Shown: positions 9,247 to 18,553 of the stretch, piece by piece
Position numbering within the stretch: the stretch's first letter is position 1
How the letters are laid out: every line of letters starts with the position of its first letter
Source: Lactococcus carnosus
GTDB lineage: Bacteria; Bacillota; Bacilli; Lactobacillales; Streptococcaceae
Assembly (NCBI RefSeq): GCF_006770265.1
Contig: NZ_CP017194.1
Location: 1,798,001 to 1,862,000, forward strand
Reading direction: 5' to 3'
Length of the DNA stretch: 64,000 nt
Notes under the pieces: generated by a model
The model's input: only the letters and a program-made list of their open reading frames with translations
Database searches by the model: none
Told to the model about the DNA's origin: nothing
Program-made: the position numbers and the translations under genes

Positions 9247-9752
9247 TTTTCATCCTTTGCTTCAACTGAAAATTGATTAAAATGCCAAGTCGTTTTCTCG
9301 ATTAACAGGTGGCAAAATTGCTCAAGGAATTCACGATCGATTTGGTCATATCCCTTGACTATAGTGGCATCTAAATCAAGAACACCGAGTAGCTTATCAT
9401 GTTTAACTAAGGGAACGACAATCTCCGAACGGGCTGCTGCATCACAAGCGATGTAATTTTGATGCAACCTGACATCATCCACGATGATCGTCTTATTTTC
9501 ACTCGCAGCTTGACCACAAACACCTTTTCCAAGGGTAATATTGACACACGAGATACCGCCTTGAAAAGGCCCTAAAACAAGTTTTTCACCATCAAATAAG
9601 TAGAATCCGACAAATACTTGATCTGTCAGGACTTGTGATAAGAGGGCACAGGCATTTGCTAGATTGGATAGGGCATTTCCCGTTTCATCAAGCAGTGCAT
9701 CAAGTTGCAACAGGGCTAGCTCATATTTTTCTTGTCTCGACATCTTTTTCAC
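9243..9752 (-). CDS. msrC: GAF-domain free methionine-(R)-sulfoxide reductase
   Basis: 169 aa, a single GAF domain. All three cysteines of the fRMsr family are present at 69, 79 (in GKGVCG) and 103 (in IACDAA), with the family motifs GPFQG and SEIVVPL, so this is an enzyme rather than a sensory GAF protein. It would reduce free methionine-R-sulfoxide with thioredoxin-type electrons. It is the first gene of msrC-dnaX-queH, transcribed divergently from the chorismate mutase gene. Confidence 0.85.
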   Translation of the reverse strand: MKKMSRQEKYELALLQLDALLDETGNALSNLANACALLSQVLTDQVFVGFYLFDGEKLVLGPFQGGISCVNITLGKGVCGQAASENKTIIVDDVRLHQNYIACDAAARSEIVVPLVKHDKLLGVLDLDATIVKGYDQIDREFLEQFCHLLIEKTTWHFNQFSVEAKDEK

Positions 9753-9864
9753 CTGACTTTTCTGATATAATAGTTGTTATAGACCACGCTAAACCAGTAC
9801 ATGTTCCCATACCTGGTAGATTAAAGTCTCTCGTCTATTATTATATCAAATTTTGGAGATAAAA

Positions 9865-10134
9865 ATGAACCTTGATGAAATTCGCGTCGATATAGATGCA
9901 TTAGATAATCAACTGATTGACCTTTTAGAAAAACGGATGCACCTCGTCTCACAAGTTGCCACTTTCAAAAAAATGACCGGTGGTCGTGTACTTGATAATA
10001 CACGAGAGCTTATTATTTTAGAAAAAGTCGCCAGTCGTGTTCAAGACCCTATCTTTACAGAAACTATCGTAAACACCTTTAAAGATATCCTTAAAAATTC
10101 GCGATATTATCAGGAATCTGCTTTAAAGGATTAG
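9865..10134 (+). CDS. Chorismate mutase (AroQ class)
   Basis: 89 aa from the ATG at 9865, chosen because GGAG (9855-9858) lies 6 nt upstream; an in-frame TTG at 9853 sits on that site. It is an all-helical chorismate mutase type II domain: the N-terminal LDEIRxxIDxLDxxLIDLLEKRM and the basic residues R11, R27 and K38-type positions are visible. It converts chorismate to prephenate for Phe/Tyr synthesis. It ends 5 bp before the CLC gene, so the two are likely one transcript, a pairing whose reason is not obvious. Confidence 0.87.
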   Translation: MNLDEIRVDIDALDNQLIDLLEKRMHLVSQVATFKKMTGGRVLDNTRELIILEKVASRVQDPIFTETIVNTFKDILKNSRYYQESALKD

Positions 10135-10139
10135 AACGG

Positions 10140-11357
10140 ATGCACATCATGAGACTTGATTATCGCGATACCGCGATTTGGGCATTACTGGCGGTGATTA
10201 TTGGTCTGATTGTAGGTGGTCTTGATGCAGTATTTGGGCGTATATTATTAGCCGTATCTAGCTTTCGTACCGATCACTTCTACTATCTCATCCCATTTCT
10301 AGCCCTTGCTGGTCTTGCCACTGTCTATATCTATCAACGATTAGGTAAGCACGCCAGCAAAGGCATGGGACTTGTCTTCAGTATAGGTCAGCAGTCTGAT
10401 GAGACCATCCCTAGACGCTTGATTCCGATTGCCATGCTGACAACCTGGTTGACGCACCTTTTTGGTGGTTCTGCTGGTCGTGAGGGTGTCGCGATTCAGA
10501 TTGGGGCAAGTGTTGCTAACTATTTAGGTGACTTAGCCAAGGTTAAAAACCGACATATCATGGTCATGGTAGGTATGGCGGCGGGTTTCTCCGGCTTATT
10601 TCAAACACCTTTAGCAGCCACTTTATTTGCGGTTGAAGTCATCGTTGTAGGTAGCATTTACTATCAGGCTATTTTACCCGCATTGATTGCAAGCCTTGTT
10701 GCAGCCCAAACCTCGCATTTTCTAGGCCTAGAAAAATTTTCCTATGCTGTCAGCAAACTACCAACGCTCAATTTACTCATTATCATGAAACTAGTTGTGA
10801 TTGGGATTGCTTTTGGGCTAACAGGATTTATCTTTTCTTGGTTATTAGGCAAGACTAAAGCTAGATTAGGCACTTTACTGCCTAATCCTTACCTTAAAAT
10901 CGCTGTAGGTAGTGTGATACTGTCCGTCTTATTTGTCGTTTTTGATCAAGGACGCTATTCCGGTTTGGGGACGAATTTAATCGCCACTACTTTCAGTGGG
11001 GGGCCTATTTTTGCTTGGGACTTTATCGTCAAACTATTGCTTACGATCCTAACCTTGTCTATCGGCTTTCAAGGTGGCGAAGTAACCCCACTCTTTGCCA
11101 TCGGGGCCACACTTGGTATGGTATTAGGTACTCTAATGGGCTTGCCCTTGACATTTGTTGCTGCATTGGGCTATGCTGCAGTTTTTGCTGCAGCCACTAA
11201 CACATTTTTTGCACCAATCCTGATTGGATGTGAGGTCTTTGGTTTTTCACTCCTGCCCTATTTGTTTATCACAATCTCAGTCAGTTATGCCTTAAATTTT
11301 AATCACTCCATTTATACGGCACAAAAAATACGACAAATGCAAAAACTAGATCACTAA
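10140..11357 (+). CDS. CLC-family antiporter, CLC-F (fluoride) type
   Basis: 405 aa, ten or more membrane segments. The CLC landmarks are visible: HLFGGSAGREGVA with the gating glutamate, and GGEVTPLFAIGA near residue 305. Two details point to the fluoride-exporting CLC-F clade rather than chloride CLCs. The serine motif GSGIP is replaced by a GMGL segment, and the gating motif is GREGV, not GREGP. Family knowledge says CLC-F proteins are F-/H+ antiporters giving fluoride resistance; the subtype is inference from motifs. No fluoride riboswitch was found upstream. The ribosome site AAGGA overlaps the end of the chorismate mutase gene. Confidence 0.78.
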   Translation: MHIMRLDYRDTAIWALLAVIIGLIVGGLDAVFGRILLAVSSFRTDHFYYLIPFLALAGLATVYIYQRLGKHASKGMGLVFSIGQQSDETIPRRLIPIAMLTTWLTHLFGGSAGREGVAIQIGASVANYLGDLAKVKNRHIMVMVGMAAGFSGLFQTPLAATLFAVEVIVVGSIYYQAILPALIASLVAAQTSHFLGLEKFSYAVSKLPTLNLLIIMKLVVIGIAFGLTGFIFSWLLGKTKARLGTLLPNPYLKIAVGSVILSVLFVVFDQGRYSGLGTNLIATTFSGGPIFAWDFIVKLLLTILTLSIGFQGGEVTPLFAIGATLGMVLGTLMGLPLTFVAALGYAAVFAAATNTFFAPILIGCEVFGFSLLPYLFITISVSYALNFNHSIYTAQKIRQMQKLDH

Positions 11358-11401
11358 TGTGGTCTGGTTTTTATATTGCAGGCATATCAGCTAGTCATAT
11401 A

Positions 11402-11445
11402 AAAAGACCTATTATACTAACTAAACTTAGTATAATAGGTCTTTT
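11402..11445. terminator. Bidirectional terminator between convergent genes
   Basis: A perfect 19-bp stem (11402-11420 with 11427-11445), 6-nt loop, A/T runs at both ends. It serves the CLC gene on the plus strand and glnN on the minus strand. Confidence 0.9.
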
Positions 11446-11470
11446 ATAATCATAACTTGATACTTGTTGC

Positions 11471-13582
11471 TTAAACTTCAAACATCAAATCGCCATATGA
11501 TGGCATTGGCCATGCTTCTTTGTCGACGATCATTTCAAGTTTATCAACAGGTGCACGAAGGGCATCCATTGCTTTGAAAACAACTTCGTTATAGAAGCGG
11601 GCTTGTACTTTACCCTCTTCTTTATTAGTTGCTTGTTCTGACACTGCCTTGAGTTCAGTAAGTGCTGACTTAGTTGCTTTAAGTAAGTCAGAGACTTCTC
11701 CTAAAATATCAGCCTGAACGCTTGCATCGCTACCAGCTGCCTTGACTGCAATCACAGTGTCAGCTAATGACTTAGTATATTTGATGACAGCAGGGACAAT
11801 TTGCTTAGTTGCCATGTCAATCATGGTTAAGGCTTCGATATTGATGACTTTAGCATAATTTTCATACTTAACTTCTTCACGCGCTTTTAACTCAGTTGGT
11901 GTCAAGACGCCATATTTGTCAAACAAGTTGATTACATCTTCAGATTCTAAAACTTCTGTCGCGTCAACAATCGATTTAAGATTTGGCAGACCACGTTTTT
12001 CAGCTTCGACAACCCACTCGTCAGAGTAGCCATCGCCATTAAAGATGATTCGGCTATGTGCTTTCGCATATTCAGAAATTAATGCATCTACTTCTGCATC
12101 GAAATCTGTCGCTTTTGCCAGACGTTCTGATGCATCATCAAAGGCTTCTGCCACAATCGTATTCAAGACGATATTTGGTGAGGCGATCGAATCACGTGAC
12201 CCAACCATACGGAATTCAAATTTATTACCTGTAAAGGCAAATGGAGATGTTCTGTTACGGTCAGTCGCATCTTTAGTGATATCTTTCAAGGCTGCAGAAC
12301 CAGTTGTTAAGAAGCCACCCTCAATAGAGGTTGAAGCTGAACCAGTTTCAATATATTGGTTAATAATATCTTCTAACTGTGATCCCAAAAAGACTGAGAT
12401 GATTGCTGGTGGGGCTTCGTTTGCACCTAAGCGGTGGTCATTACCTGGGTCTGCTGCAGATTCACGGAGCAAGCCAGCATATTTATCCACTGCCTTAATG
12501 ATCGCTGCAAGTACAAGTAAGAACTGTTTATTTTCATGTGGTGTATCACCTGGTTCAAGTAAGTTTTCACCAGTATCTGTCACAAGTGACCAGTTATTAT
12601 GCTTACCAGAGCCATTTACACCAGCAAAGGGTTTTTCATGGAGTAAACATTTCATATCATGTTGGCAAGCAATCCGTTTTAAAGTCTGCATGACAACTTG
12701 GTTTTGATCGACAGCAACGTTAGCATTGGCATAGATCGGTGCAATTTCATGTTGCGCTGGCGCAACTTCATTATGCTGTGTTTTAGATGGAATACCGACT
12801 TTCCAAAGCTCTTCATTGATATTTTTCATGAAGCTGGCCACACGTTGACGAATCGTACCGAAGTAATGATCGTCTAACTCTTGTCCTTTTGGTGCAGCAG
12901 CACCAAATAGCGTACGACCAGTGTAGATCAAATCTTTACGTTGTTCAAATTTGGCAGCATCAACTAAGAAATATTCTTGTTCAGCACCAACAGAAGGCGC
13001 CACTTTTTTAGCACTTGTATTACCGAAAAGACGGAGTAATTTAATAGATGAATCAGAAATAACTTGCATAGAACGTAACAACGGTGCTTTTTGGTCCAAT
13101 GCTTCGCCATTATATGAATAGAAAGCCGTTGGAATTAAGAGTGTTGTTCCTGCTGCATCATGACGAACAAATACTGAAGAGGTTGTGTCCCATACAGTAT
13201 AGCCACGTGCTTCAAAGGTCACACGTAAGCCACCAGAAGGAAATGAAGACCCATCAGGTTCGCCTTTGATCAACTCTTTACCTGAAAAAGCAGTCACGAC
13301 ACTACCATCAGCTTTTGGTGCTGTGATAAATGAGTCTTGCTTTTCAGCTGTAACACCAGTAAGTGGTTGAAAAAGATGCGCAAAATGTGTTGCACCTTTA
13401 GCAATCGCCCAAGTACGGATTTCATTTGCAATCACATCGGCTGTTGCAAGATCAAGGTCTCGTCCTTCATCAATTGATTTTTTAAATTGTTTGTAAACAC
13501 TTTTAGGTAAACGCTCTTGCATGACTGCATCTGTGAAAACATCCTCAGCAAAGATTTCTGGAATATTGACTTTCTCCATCAT
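11471..13582 (-). CDS. glnN: Glutamine synthetase, type III
   Basis: 703 aa, the length of GSIII (about 700-730) and well above the 440-470 of GSI. It makes glutamine from glutamate, ammonia and ATP. Visible features are the N-terminal GSIII domain (FPSGGLRVTFEARGYTVWD), the glutamate-binding NGSGKHNNWS segment near residue 320, the GANEAPPAI motif, and RNRTSPFAFTGNKFEFR near the active site. It sits directly downstream of glnA but has its own promoter and the glnA terminator lies between, so the two synthetases are separately transcribed. Confidence 0.93.
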   Translation of the reverse strand: MMEKVNIPEIFAEDVFTDAVMQERLPKSVYKQFKKSIDEGRDLDLATADVIANEIRTWAIAKGATHFAHLFQPLTGVTAEKQDSFITAPKADGSVVTAFSGKELIKGEPDGSSFPSGGLRVTFEARGYTVWDTTSSVFVRHDAAGTTLLIPTAFYSYNGEALDQKAPLLRSMQVISDSSIKLLRLFGNTSAKKVAPSVGAEQEYFLVDAAKFEQRKDLIYTGRTLFGAAAPKGQELDDHYFGTIRQRVASFMKNINEELWKVGIPSKTQHNEVAPAQHEIAPIYANANVAVDQNQVVMQTLKRIACQHDMKCLLHEKPFAGVNGSGKHNNWSLVTDTGENLLEPGDTPHENKQFLLVLAAIIKAVDKYAGLLRESAADPGNDHRLGANEAPPAIISVFLGSQLEDIINQYIETGSASTSIEGGFLTTGSAALKDITKDATDRNRTSPFAFTGNKFEFRMVGSRDSIASPNIVLNTIVAEAFDDASERLAKATDFDAEVDALISEYAKAHSRIIFNGDGYSDEWVVEAEKRGLPNLKSIVDATEVLESEDVINLFDKYGVLTPTELKAREEVKYENYAKVINIEALTMIDMATKQIVPAVIKYTKSLADTVIAVKAAGSDASVQADILGEVSDLLKATKSALTELKAVSEQATNKEEGKVQARFYNEVVFKAMDALRAPVDKLEMIVDKEAWPMPSYGDLMFEV

Positions 13583-13627
13583 TAAATTCTCCTGACATTC
13601 TATATGTGATAAGTTCTAACACTAATC

Positions 13628-13656
13628 ATTATACATTTTTTTCGATGCGAATGCAA
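13628..13656 (-). promoter_or_regulatory. glnN promoter
   Basis: TTGCAT (13651-13656), 17-bp spacer, TATAAT (13628-13633), minus strand. No convincing GlnR box was seen here. Confidence 0.65.
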
Positions 13657-13703
13657 CAATAGTTGTAATTTTTAGAATTTTCTTTTTTTATGCGCTTTTT
13701 TCT

Positions 13704-13748
13704 ATAAAAAAATACAAGATACACATCTAAATGCGCTGTCTTGTATTT
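13704..13748 (-). terminator. glnA terminator
   Basis: Stem AAATACAAGA/TCTTGTATTT (about 13710-13719 and 13739-13748), followed on the minus strand by a T run (13705-13712). Confidence 0.75.
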
Positions 13749-13765
13749 GATTGAATTACTTAGCT

Positions 13766-15106
13766 TTAATATAAATCGAGGTAGTTATCCACTTCCCACT
13801 GGGAAACGAACTGTGCATAAGATGCCCATTCTACTTTTTTCGTTTCAACAAAGTTCGTATAGATATGCTGTCCGAGTGCTGACTTGACAACCTCATCCTC
13901 ACGCAGTGCTTTGACGGCATTGTGCAGGGTTGATGGCAGATCACTAATACCAACTGCTTTGCGCTCATCACCTGTCATCATGTAAATATTATTTTCGACT
14001 GGTGCAGGTGCTTCAAGCTTGCGGTCAATACCATCTAGGCCACATTCAAGTAAGACAGCCATCGCTAAATAAGGATTAGCTGTCGGATCAACTGAACGGA
14101 GTTCCAAACGTGTGCCCATACCACGTGATGCTGGGACACGAACAAGTGGCGACCGATTACGTCCTGCCCAAGCAATATAAACAGGTGCTTCATAACCAGG
14201 GACTAAGCGCTTGTAGGAATTCACTGTCGGATTGGTAATCGCTGTGAAATTATAGGCATGATCTAAAATACCACCAAGGAAATGATAAGCCGTTTCAGAC
14301 AACTCTAGTTCTCCTTTAGGATCATAGAAGACATTATCACCTGCTTGATTAAACAAGGACATGTTACAGTGCATACCACTACCATTTATCCCGAACTTAG
14401 GTTTTGCCATGAATGTCGCATGTAGCCCATGCGCACGTGCAACTGTCTTAACAACGAGTTTAAAAATCTGGATATTATCACATGCTGCTAAAACATTTGT
14501 ATATTTAAAATCAATCTCATGTTGCCCCACCGCAACCTCATGGTGACTGGCTTCTACTTCAAACCCTAAATCTGTCAAGACGTTAACAATCTCACGTCGC
14601 GTATTATCAGCTGAGTCCGTTGGCGCCAAATCAAAGTAACCACCTTGATCATTCACTTCGAGTGTTGGATTCCCTTGCGTATCTAATTTGAATAAGAAGA
14701 ACTCGGGCTCTGGTCCAAGATTAAACGATTTAAATCCTGTCTCTTCCATATGCCTAAGCGCACGTTTCAAGTTACCTCGTGGATCACCAGCAAAAGGGGT
14801 CCCATCGGGATTGTAAACATCACAGATCAAGCCTGCTACTTTCCCATTTTCATCTCCCCATGGAAAAATAATCCAAGTGTCTAGATCTGGATAGAGGTAC
14901 ATATCCGACTCATTAATCCGCACAAACCCTTCGATAGAGGACCCATCAAACATCATTTTATTATTTAAGATTTTTGCTAATTGTTCCTGTGTTGCAGGTA
15001 CTTCAACATTTTTTAATGTCCCTAAAATATCCGTGAACATCAAGCGTAAGAATGTGACATTCTTTTCTTTAACTTCTCTTAAAATATCTGTCGTAGTCGT
15101 TACCAT
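13766..15106 (-). CDS. glnA: Glutamine synthetase, type I
   Basis: 446 aa, the short GSI-alpha form typical of Firmicutes, which is feedback-inhibited rather than adenylylated. Motifs: [10 protein letters not shown] near residue 52, EPEFFLF, the ATP/glutamate-site [10 protein letters not shown] near 240, and [13 protein letters not shown] near 318. It is cotranscribed with glnR (98-bp gap). Its product is expected to feed back through GlnR, as in Bacillus and Lactococcus. Confidence 0.96.
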   Translation of the reverse strand: MVTTTTDILREVKEKNVTFLRLMFTDILGTLKNVEVPATQEQLAKILNNKMMFDGSSIEGFVRINESDMYLYPDLDTWIIFPWGDENGKVAGLICDVYNPDGTPFAGDPRGNLKRALRHMEETGFKSFNLGPEPEFFLFKLDTQGNPTLEVNDQGGYFDLAPTDSADNTRREIVNVLTDLGFEVEASHHEVAVGQHEIDFKYTNVLAACDNIQIFKLVVKTVARAHGLHATFMAKPKFGINGSGMHCNMSLFNQAGDNVFYDPKGELELSETAYHFLGGILDHAYNFTAITNPTVNSYKRLVPGYEAPVYIAWAGRNRSPLVRVPASRGMGTRLELRSVDPTANPYLAMAVLLECGLDGIDRKLEAPAPVENNIYMMTGDERKAVGISDLPSTLHNAVKALREDEVVKSALGQHIYTNFVETKKVEWASYAQFVSQWEVDNYLDLY

Positions 15107-15142
15107 CTGGTATCTCCTTTATCCCATCTACAGCTTATTAGC

Positions 15143-15184
15143 TGCATATAAAAAGAGTGTCTATCATGACAAACATCTCTTTTA
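15143..15184 (-). terminator. Weak hairpin between glnR and glnA
   Basis: An imperfect inverted repeat (AAAAGAG-TGT with ACA-TCTCTTTT) with a short T run on the minus strand. It could reduce glnR-to-glnA readthrough or be an RNA-processing site; a full stop is unlikely because glnRA is normally one transcript. Confidence 0.35.
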
Positions 15185-15205
15185 ATTTCTCTCATCTGCC
15201 AAAAC

Positions 15206-15568
15206 TTACCTTAAGGTCGATCTGGGTTTATTAAATCTAGACTGCTGCAAGATTTCTTGCTCTAATATCTTGCGTACTTCTGCATCAGTTATCGATTTAT
15301 TTTGAACTTCTGCAAGTTCAGCTTTACTTTTTTCATAAACTTTCTTGATCCCTGCGATGTTTAGGCCATCATTCAGATAATCTCTAATTTCTAACAAAAC
15401 ATCCATATCGTTAAGCGAATACATCCGGCGATTCCCATCATTTCTTGCTGGAAAAATCAGATCTTGATCCTCATAATAACGAATTTGGCGTGCTGTCAAA
15501 TCGGTCAATTTCATAACAGCACCAATGGGAAAGACAGCCATCGAGCGCCTTAGTTCACGTTCTTTCAC
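15206..15568 (-). CDS. glnR: Nitrogen repressor GlnR (MerR family)
   Basis: 120 aa from the GTG at 15568, preferred over an ATG at 15592 because AGGAGGAG sits 7 nt before the GTG and the start then gives the usual GlnR N-terminus (KERELRRSMAVFPIG). A MerR-type winged helix (LTARQIRYYEDQDLI...GNRRMYS) occupies about residues 20-90, followed by the short C-terminal tail that senses feedback-inhibited GlnA. It is predicted to repress its own glnRA operon through the box at 15644-15660. Confidence 0.92.
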   Translation of the reverse strand: MKERELRRSMAVFPIGAVMKLTDLTARQIRYYEDQDLIFPARNDGNRRMYSLNDMDVLLEIRDYLNDGLNIAGIKKVYEKSKAELAEVQNKSITDAEVRKILEQEILQQSRFNKPRSTLR

Positions 15569-15607
15569 TAGAATACTCCTCCTAGATGTCACATCATCTC
15601 TCTTCTC

Positions 15608-15636
15608 ATTATATAGTGACTTTTAAGAAAAGTCAA
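15608..15636 (-). promoter_or_regulatory. glnRA promoter
   Basis: TTGACT (15631-15636), 17-bp spacer, TATAAT (15608-15613), minus strand. A perfect 8-bp-arm palindrome, TGACTTTT-AAG-AAAAGTCA (15617-15635), fills the spacer and overlaps the -35. Confidence 0.85.
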
Positions 15637-15643
15637 CGGCTAA

Positions 15644-15660
15644 TGTTAGATAAAATAACA
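15644..15660. promoter_or_regulatory. GlnR operator
   Basis: TGTTA-N7-TAACA is a perfect match to the GlnR/TnrA consensus TGTNAN7TNACA. It is centred about 50 bp upstream of the predicted glnR transcription start. Confidence 0.82.
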
Positions 15661-15683
15661 TCTACTTAAGTAGCATCCTCCAG

Positions 15684-16703
15684 TTAATCTCCGGTGTACT
15701 CATAACCAAAATGTTCATAGGCTTTGGCCGTTGCACAACGTCCTTGACGTGTACGAATCAAGAAGCCTGATTGAATTAAGTACGGTTCATACATATCCTC
15801 TAAAGTTTCACGTTCTTCAGAGATATTAACCGCGAGCGTCCCTAAGCCAACAGGCCCACCACGGTACATCTCTATCATTGTTTTGATAATCTTTTGATCA
15901 ACATAATCCAAGCCAGAAGCATCAACATCTAACATCAATAACGCTTTTCGTGTCACCTCATCATCGACAAGGCCAGTCCCTTTAATCTGTGCAAAATCTC
16001 GGACACGTTTGAGTAATCTGTTGGCAATACGCGGTGTCCCACGACTCCTGCGAGCAATTTCATGCGCGCCATCTCCCGTAATCTCAACGTCAAAAATATC
16101 GGCTGTTCGTGTGACAATTTCTGTCAGGTCGTCAATATCATAGTAAGCCATGTGAGCATTAATACCAAAACGTGCACGTAGTGGATTGGATAGCATACCC
16201 GCTCGGGTGGTTGCCCCGATTAAGGTAAATGGTGGCAGTTCCAGATGAACACTGCGACTAGCATCTCCACCACCAATCATAATATCAATATAGAAGTCTT
16301 CCATGGCGCTATATAGCACCTCTTCAACTGCCATCGGTAGTCGATGAATTTCATCTATAAACAGGACATCTCCAGCCTCTAATTCATTCAAAATCGCGAC
16401 TAAATCGCCAGCCTTTTCGATGGCTGGACCAGATGTCTGTTTAATATTAACACCGAGTTCATTGGCAATCACAAACGCCATGGTTGTCTTACCAAGTCCT
16501 GGAGGGCCAAACAGCAGCACGTGATCCAGTGACTCCTCACGTAATTTGGCTGCCTTGATAAAAATATCCAGTTGTTCCTTGATTTTATCCTGACCGATAT
16601 ATTGGGCTAAATATTGGGGTCTGAGCGTCCTCTCGGCTAGATTTCCTTCTATTTCAAGGTCAAAGTCTTGCAACTCCCCTGATGTCATTTTGTCATTTTC
16701 CAT
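15684..16703 (-). CDS. ruvB: Holliday junction branch-migration helicase RuvB
   Basis: 339 aa, standard length. The RuvB hexamer drives branch migration with RuvA. Walker [10 protein letters not shown] near residue 65, Walker B DEIHRLP near 116, sensor ATTRAGML near 163, and the C-terminal winged helix with [11 protein letters not shown]. The ruvA partner gene lies 2.9 kb away beyond a peptide/ABC cassette. The ATG at 16703 is 6 nt from an extended -10 element, suggesting a leaderless transcript. Confidence 0.96.
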   Translation of the reverse strand: MENDKMTSGELQDFDLEIEGNLAERTLRPQYLAQYIGQDKIKEQLDIFIKAAKLREESLDHVLLFGPPGLGKTTMAFVIANELGVNIKQTSGPAIEKAGDLVAILNELEAGDVLFIDEIHRLPMAVEEVLYSAMEDFYIDIMIGGGDASRSVHLELPPFTLIGATTRAGMLSNPLRARFGINAHMAYYDIDDLTEIVTRTADIFDVEITGDGAHEIARRSRGTPRIANRLLKRVRDFAQIKGTGLVDDEVTRKALLMLDVDASGLDYVDQKIIKTMIEMYRGGPVGLGTLAVNISEERETLEDMYEPYLIQSGFLIRTRQGRCATAKAYEHFGYEYTGD

Positions 16704-16709
16704 ATCTCT

Positions 16710-16718
16710 ATTATATCA
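16710..16718 (-). promoter_or_regulatory. Extended -10 element of ruvB, leaderless arrangement
   Basis: TGA-TATAAT on the minus strand (TATAAT 16710-16715), then AGAGAT and the ATG. The start point would fall on the A of the start codon. The rest of 16719-17010 holds only a terminator (16891-16918) and no convincing gene. Confidence 0.65.
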
Positions 16719-16890
16719 TCAAACTATTTTATTATATAGGGTTATCTCTGTCATATTATCTGACTATGATTTACTTCAACTCGTATGACTTTAGCTATTC
16801 TGTTCTCGTCAAGTTCTCAGACTCTCGCACGATTAAGTTGCCTATAAAAAAGGTGATTTTATTGAAACAGTTACTCACAAAAACGGAACT

Positions 16891-16918
16891 AAAAAAAGCT
16901 ATCCAAAGACAGCTTTTT
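16891..16918 (-). terminator. Terminator of the peptide/ABC cassette
   Basis: Stem AAAAAGCT/AGCTTTTT (16893-16900 and 16911-16918) with a T run on the minus strand, about 95 bp after the ABC ATPase gene. Confidence 0.65.
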
Positions 16919-17010
16919 CCACCTCAATTTACCTCATTTTAGTGATTTCCCACCGCAGAGATAGCGGAGTCGCAATGCTTACAACAGTAACAATACTGAT
17001 TAATACCTTC

Positions 17011-17673
17011 TTATTTTTCAATCAGCCGACAATTTTTGATCTCATAGATTTTACTCGCAATACCAAAAAACCTTTCATCATGCGTCGCGATTACGACTGT
17101 CTTACCTTCATTTTTTAATTTGATAAATAAAGCCATCACCAAGTCAAAGTTTTCCTTATCTAAATTTGTCGTTGGTTCATCTGCTAAGATGATAGCTGGC
17201 TCTAAAATAAGACTGCGGATAATCGCGACTCTTTGTTTTTGTCCACCTGATATTGCCTTGATTTTCCGGTTTAACATCTCCGTTAAATCAAATTCATAAG
17301 CCAAATTTCTCGCCTTTGTTTCCAGATCATGTCGATTGTATTTATCTTTAGGACTATACAAGCTTGGTAATAAAATATTCTCTAAGACTGTATAGGAATC
17401 AATCAGTGCAAAATCCTGTAAAATATACCCTATATTTTCATTACGAAATGCACTTAACTTCGTCTCATTTTGGGTCTCAACCTTTTGATTTTTAAATAGA
17501 AAGTCACCTGTATCATATCGCTTAATCCCTGAAATTATATCCAAACATGTCGTTTTTCCAATACCAGATCGACCAATGAGCAACACAATTTCACCACGCT
17601 TGCAGGTAAAATCGGCAAGATTAAAAATTAATTTACTTTTGAATGTTTTCGAAAACTGTTTTAATTCAAGCAT
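17011..17673 (-). CDS. ABC transporter ATP-binding protein (bacteriocin-type export/immunity)
   Basis: 220 aa. Walker A GRSGIGKT near residue 33, Q-loop in YILQDFALI, signature ISGGQKQRVAI near 143, Walker B IILADEPT near 161 and the switch histidine in ATHDE. It is of the MacB/LolD-like class that pairs with FtsX-type permeases. It is the last gene of a four-gene unit: secreted peptide, two FtsX-like membrane proteins, ATPase. Its start overlaps the permease stop by 8 nt. Similar ATPases accompany lactococcin-972-like peptides; the substrate is not known here. Confidence 0.85.
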   Translation of the reverse strand: MLELKQFSKTFKSKLIFNLADFTCKRGEIVLLIGRSGIGKTTCLDIISGIKRYDTGDFLFKNQKVETQNETKLSAFRNENIGYILQDFALIDSYTVLENILLPSLYSPKDKYNRHDLETKARNLAYEFDLTEMLNRKIKAISGGQKQRVAIIRSLILEPAIILADEPTTNLDKENFDLVMALFIKLKNEGKTVVIATHDERFFGIASKIYEIKNCRLIEK

Positions 17674-18553
17674 CTAACATCACTCCTAATTTATGTTTGG
17701 TCACTTTAATACTTAAGAAGATAAGCAATAAATTCACACACAATAGATATACATAATCATACCCTATAAACCCCATACCTGTTGTCTGAACAAATACAGC
17801 AAAGCTCATGATACCAATGAGCATAGGTACTGTTGATAGTAATATAAACAGTATAATCAATTTATCTTTAGGGACACCCATTAGATGCAACACCCTAATC
17901 TCTCTCGCAAACAGTTTCATACTTGTTGAGATAATCATATAGACCATAAACAGACTAAAGCTCCCAAAGACCAATGAAAATGCGATACCAAACATAAAAT
18001 TGTTCAAATAATAGTTGAACTCCGTGTTAAACGCTTCTTTAAGAGATAGTAACTTTACAGGAAAGTTAATCTTTTTTGCCTTTTTTTCTATAGATGACAC
18101 CTCCTTTTTTGATAAATCAAAGACAAGTAGGTCATTCAGTGATATACTATCTATCTCCTTTGTCCCAATAACTGAGACTAATGCGTCTTCTGTCATAGGT
18201 ATCAAATCAGTTTTATTTGAGACACGACCCGTTAAAAAGTCAGCTTTATTCGTATATAATAAGGCGTCATGCTCAGTTATTTGAAAAAATGAGGTGATAA
18301 ACCAATTTTGTATCTCCGTGATTTCCTCCTGCTTATATCGTTTCATCCTACCTTCTGAATCTCCCAGAGGAGTATAAATGACCTCATATATCCTATCTGA
18401 TTTTTTTTCATGTAAGGCATTTAGCGCAGGTAAATTGCGTAATAGTTGACTCGTTTCATTCCAGAGCACCACATTCATCAAGCAGATACCAAAGCCTAGT
18501 AGTATGATAAGATACCATCTCTTTTTAAGGAATAATAACACGATATGTTTCAT
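17666..18553 (-). CDS. FtsX-like ABC permease
   Basis: 295 aa from the ATG at 18553, chosen because AAGGAG lies 7 nt upstream and the ATG overlaps the previous stop in an ATGA. One N-terminal membrane segment, an extracytoplasmic domain of about 150 residues, and three C-terminal membrane segments: the MacB/FtsX half-permease topology. The cytoplasmic loop EIRVLHLMGVPKDKL is the usual coupling region. It works with the ATPase encoded just downstream, probably in peptide export, lipid-linked immunity or envelope stress. Confidence 0.78.
   Translation of the reverse strand: MKHIVLLFLKKRWYLIILLGFGICLMNVVLWNETSQLLRNLPALNALHEKKSDRIYEVIYTPLGDSEGRMKRYKQEEITEIQNWFITSFFQITEHDALLYTNKADFLTGRVSNKTDLIPMTEDALVSVIGTKEIDSISLNDLLVFDLSKKEVSSIEKKAKKINFPVKLLSLKEAFNTEFNYYLNNFMFGIAFSLVFGSFSLFMVYMIISTSMKLFAREIRVLHLMGVPKDKLIILFILLSTVPMLIGIMSFAVFVQTTGMGFIGYDYVYLLCVNLLLIFLSIKVTKHKLGVMLDA

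Noticed and set aside
9753..9864. Fluoride riboswitch before the chorismate mutase-CLC pair
   Set aside because: The conserved fluoride-riboswitch core and pseudoknot could not be found in the 110-bp gap.
13583..13765. GlnR box at the glnN promoter
   Set aside because: A palindrome-like ACAACTATTGT is present but no TGTNAN7TNACA match.
16682..16942. Plus-strand 86-codon reading frame between ruvB and the ABC ATPase
   Set aside because: It overlaps the ruvB promoter and runs into the terminator at 16891-16918; AT-rich low-complexity composition and no family resemblance.
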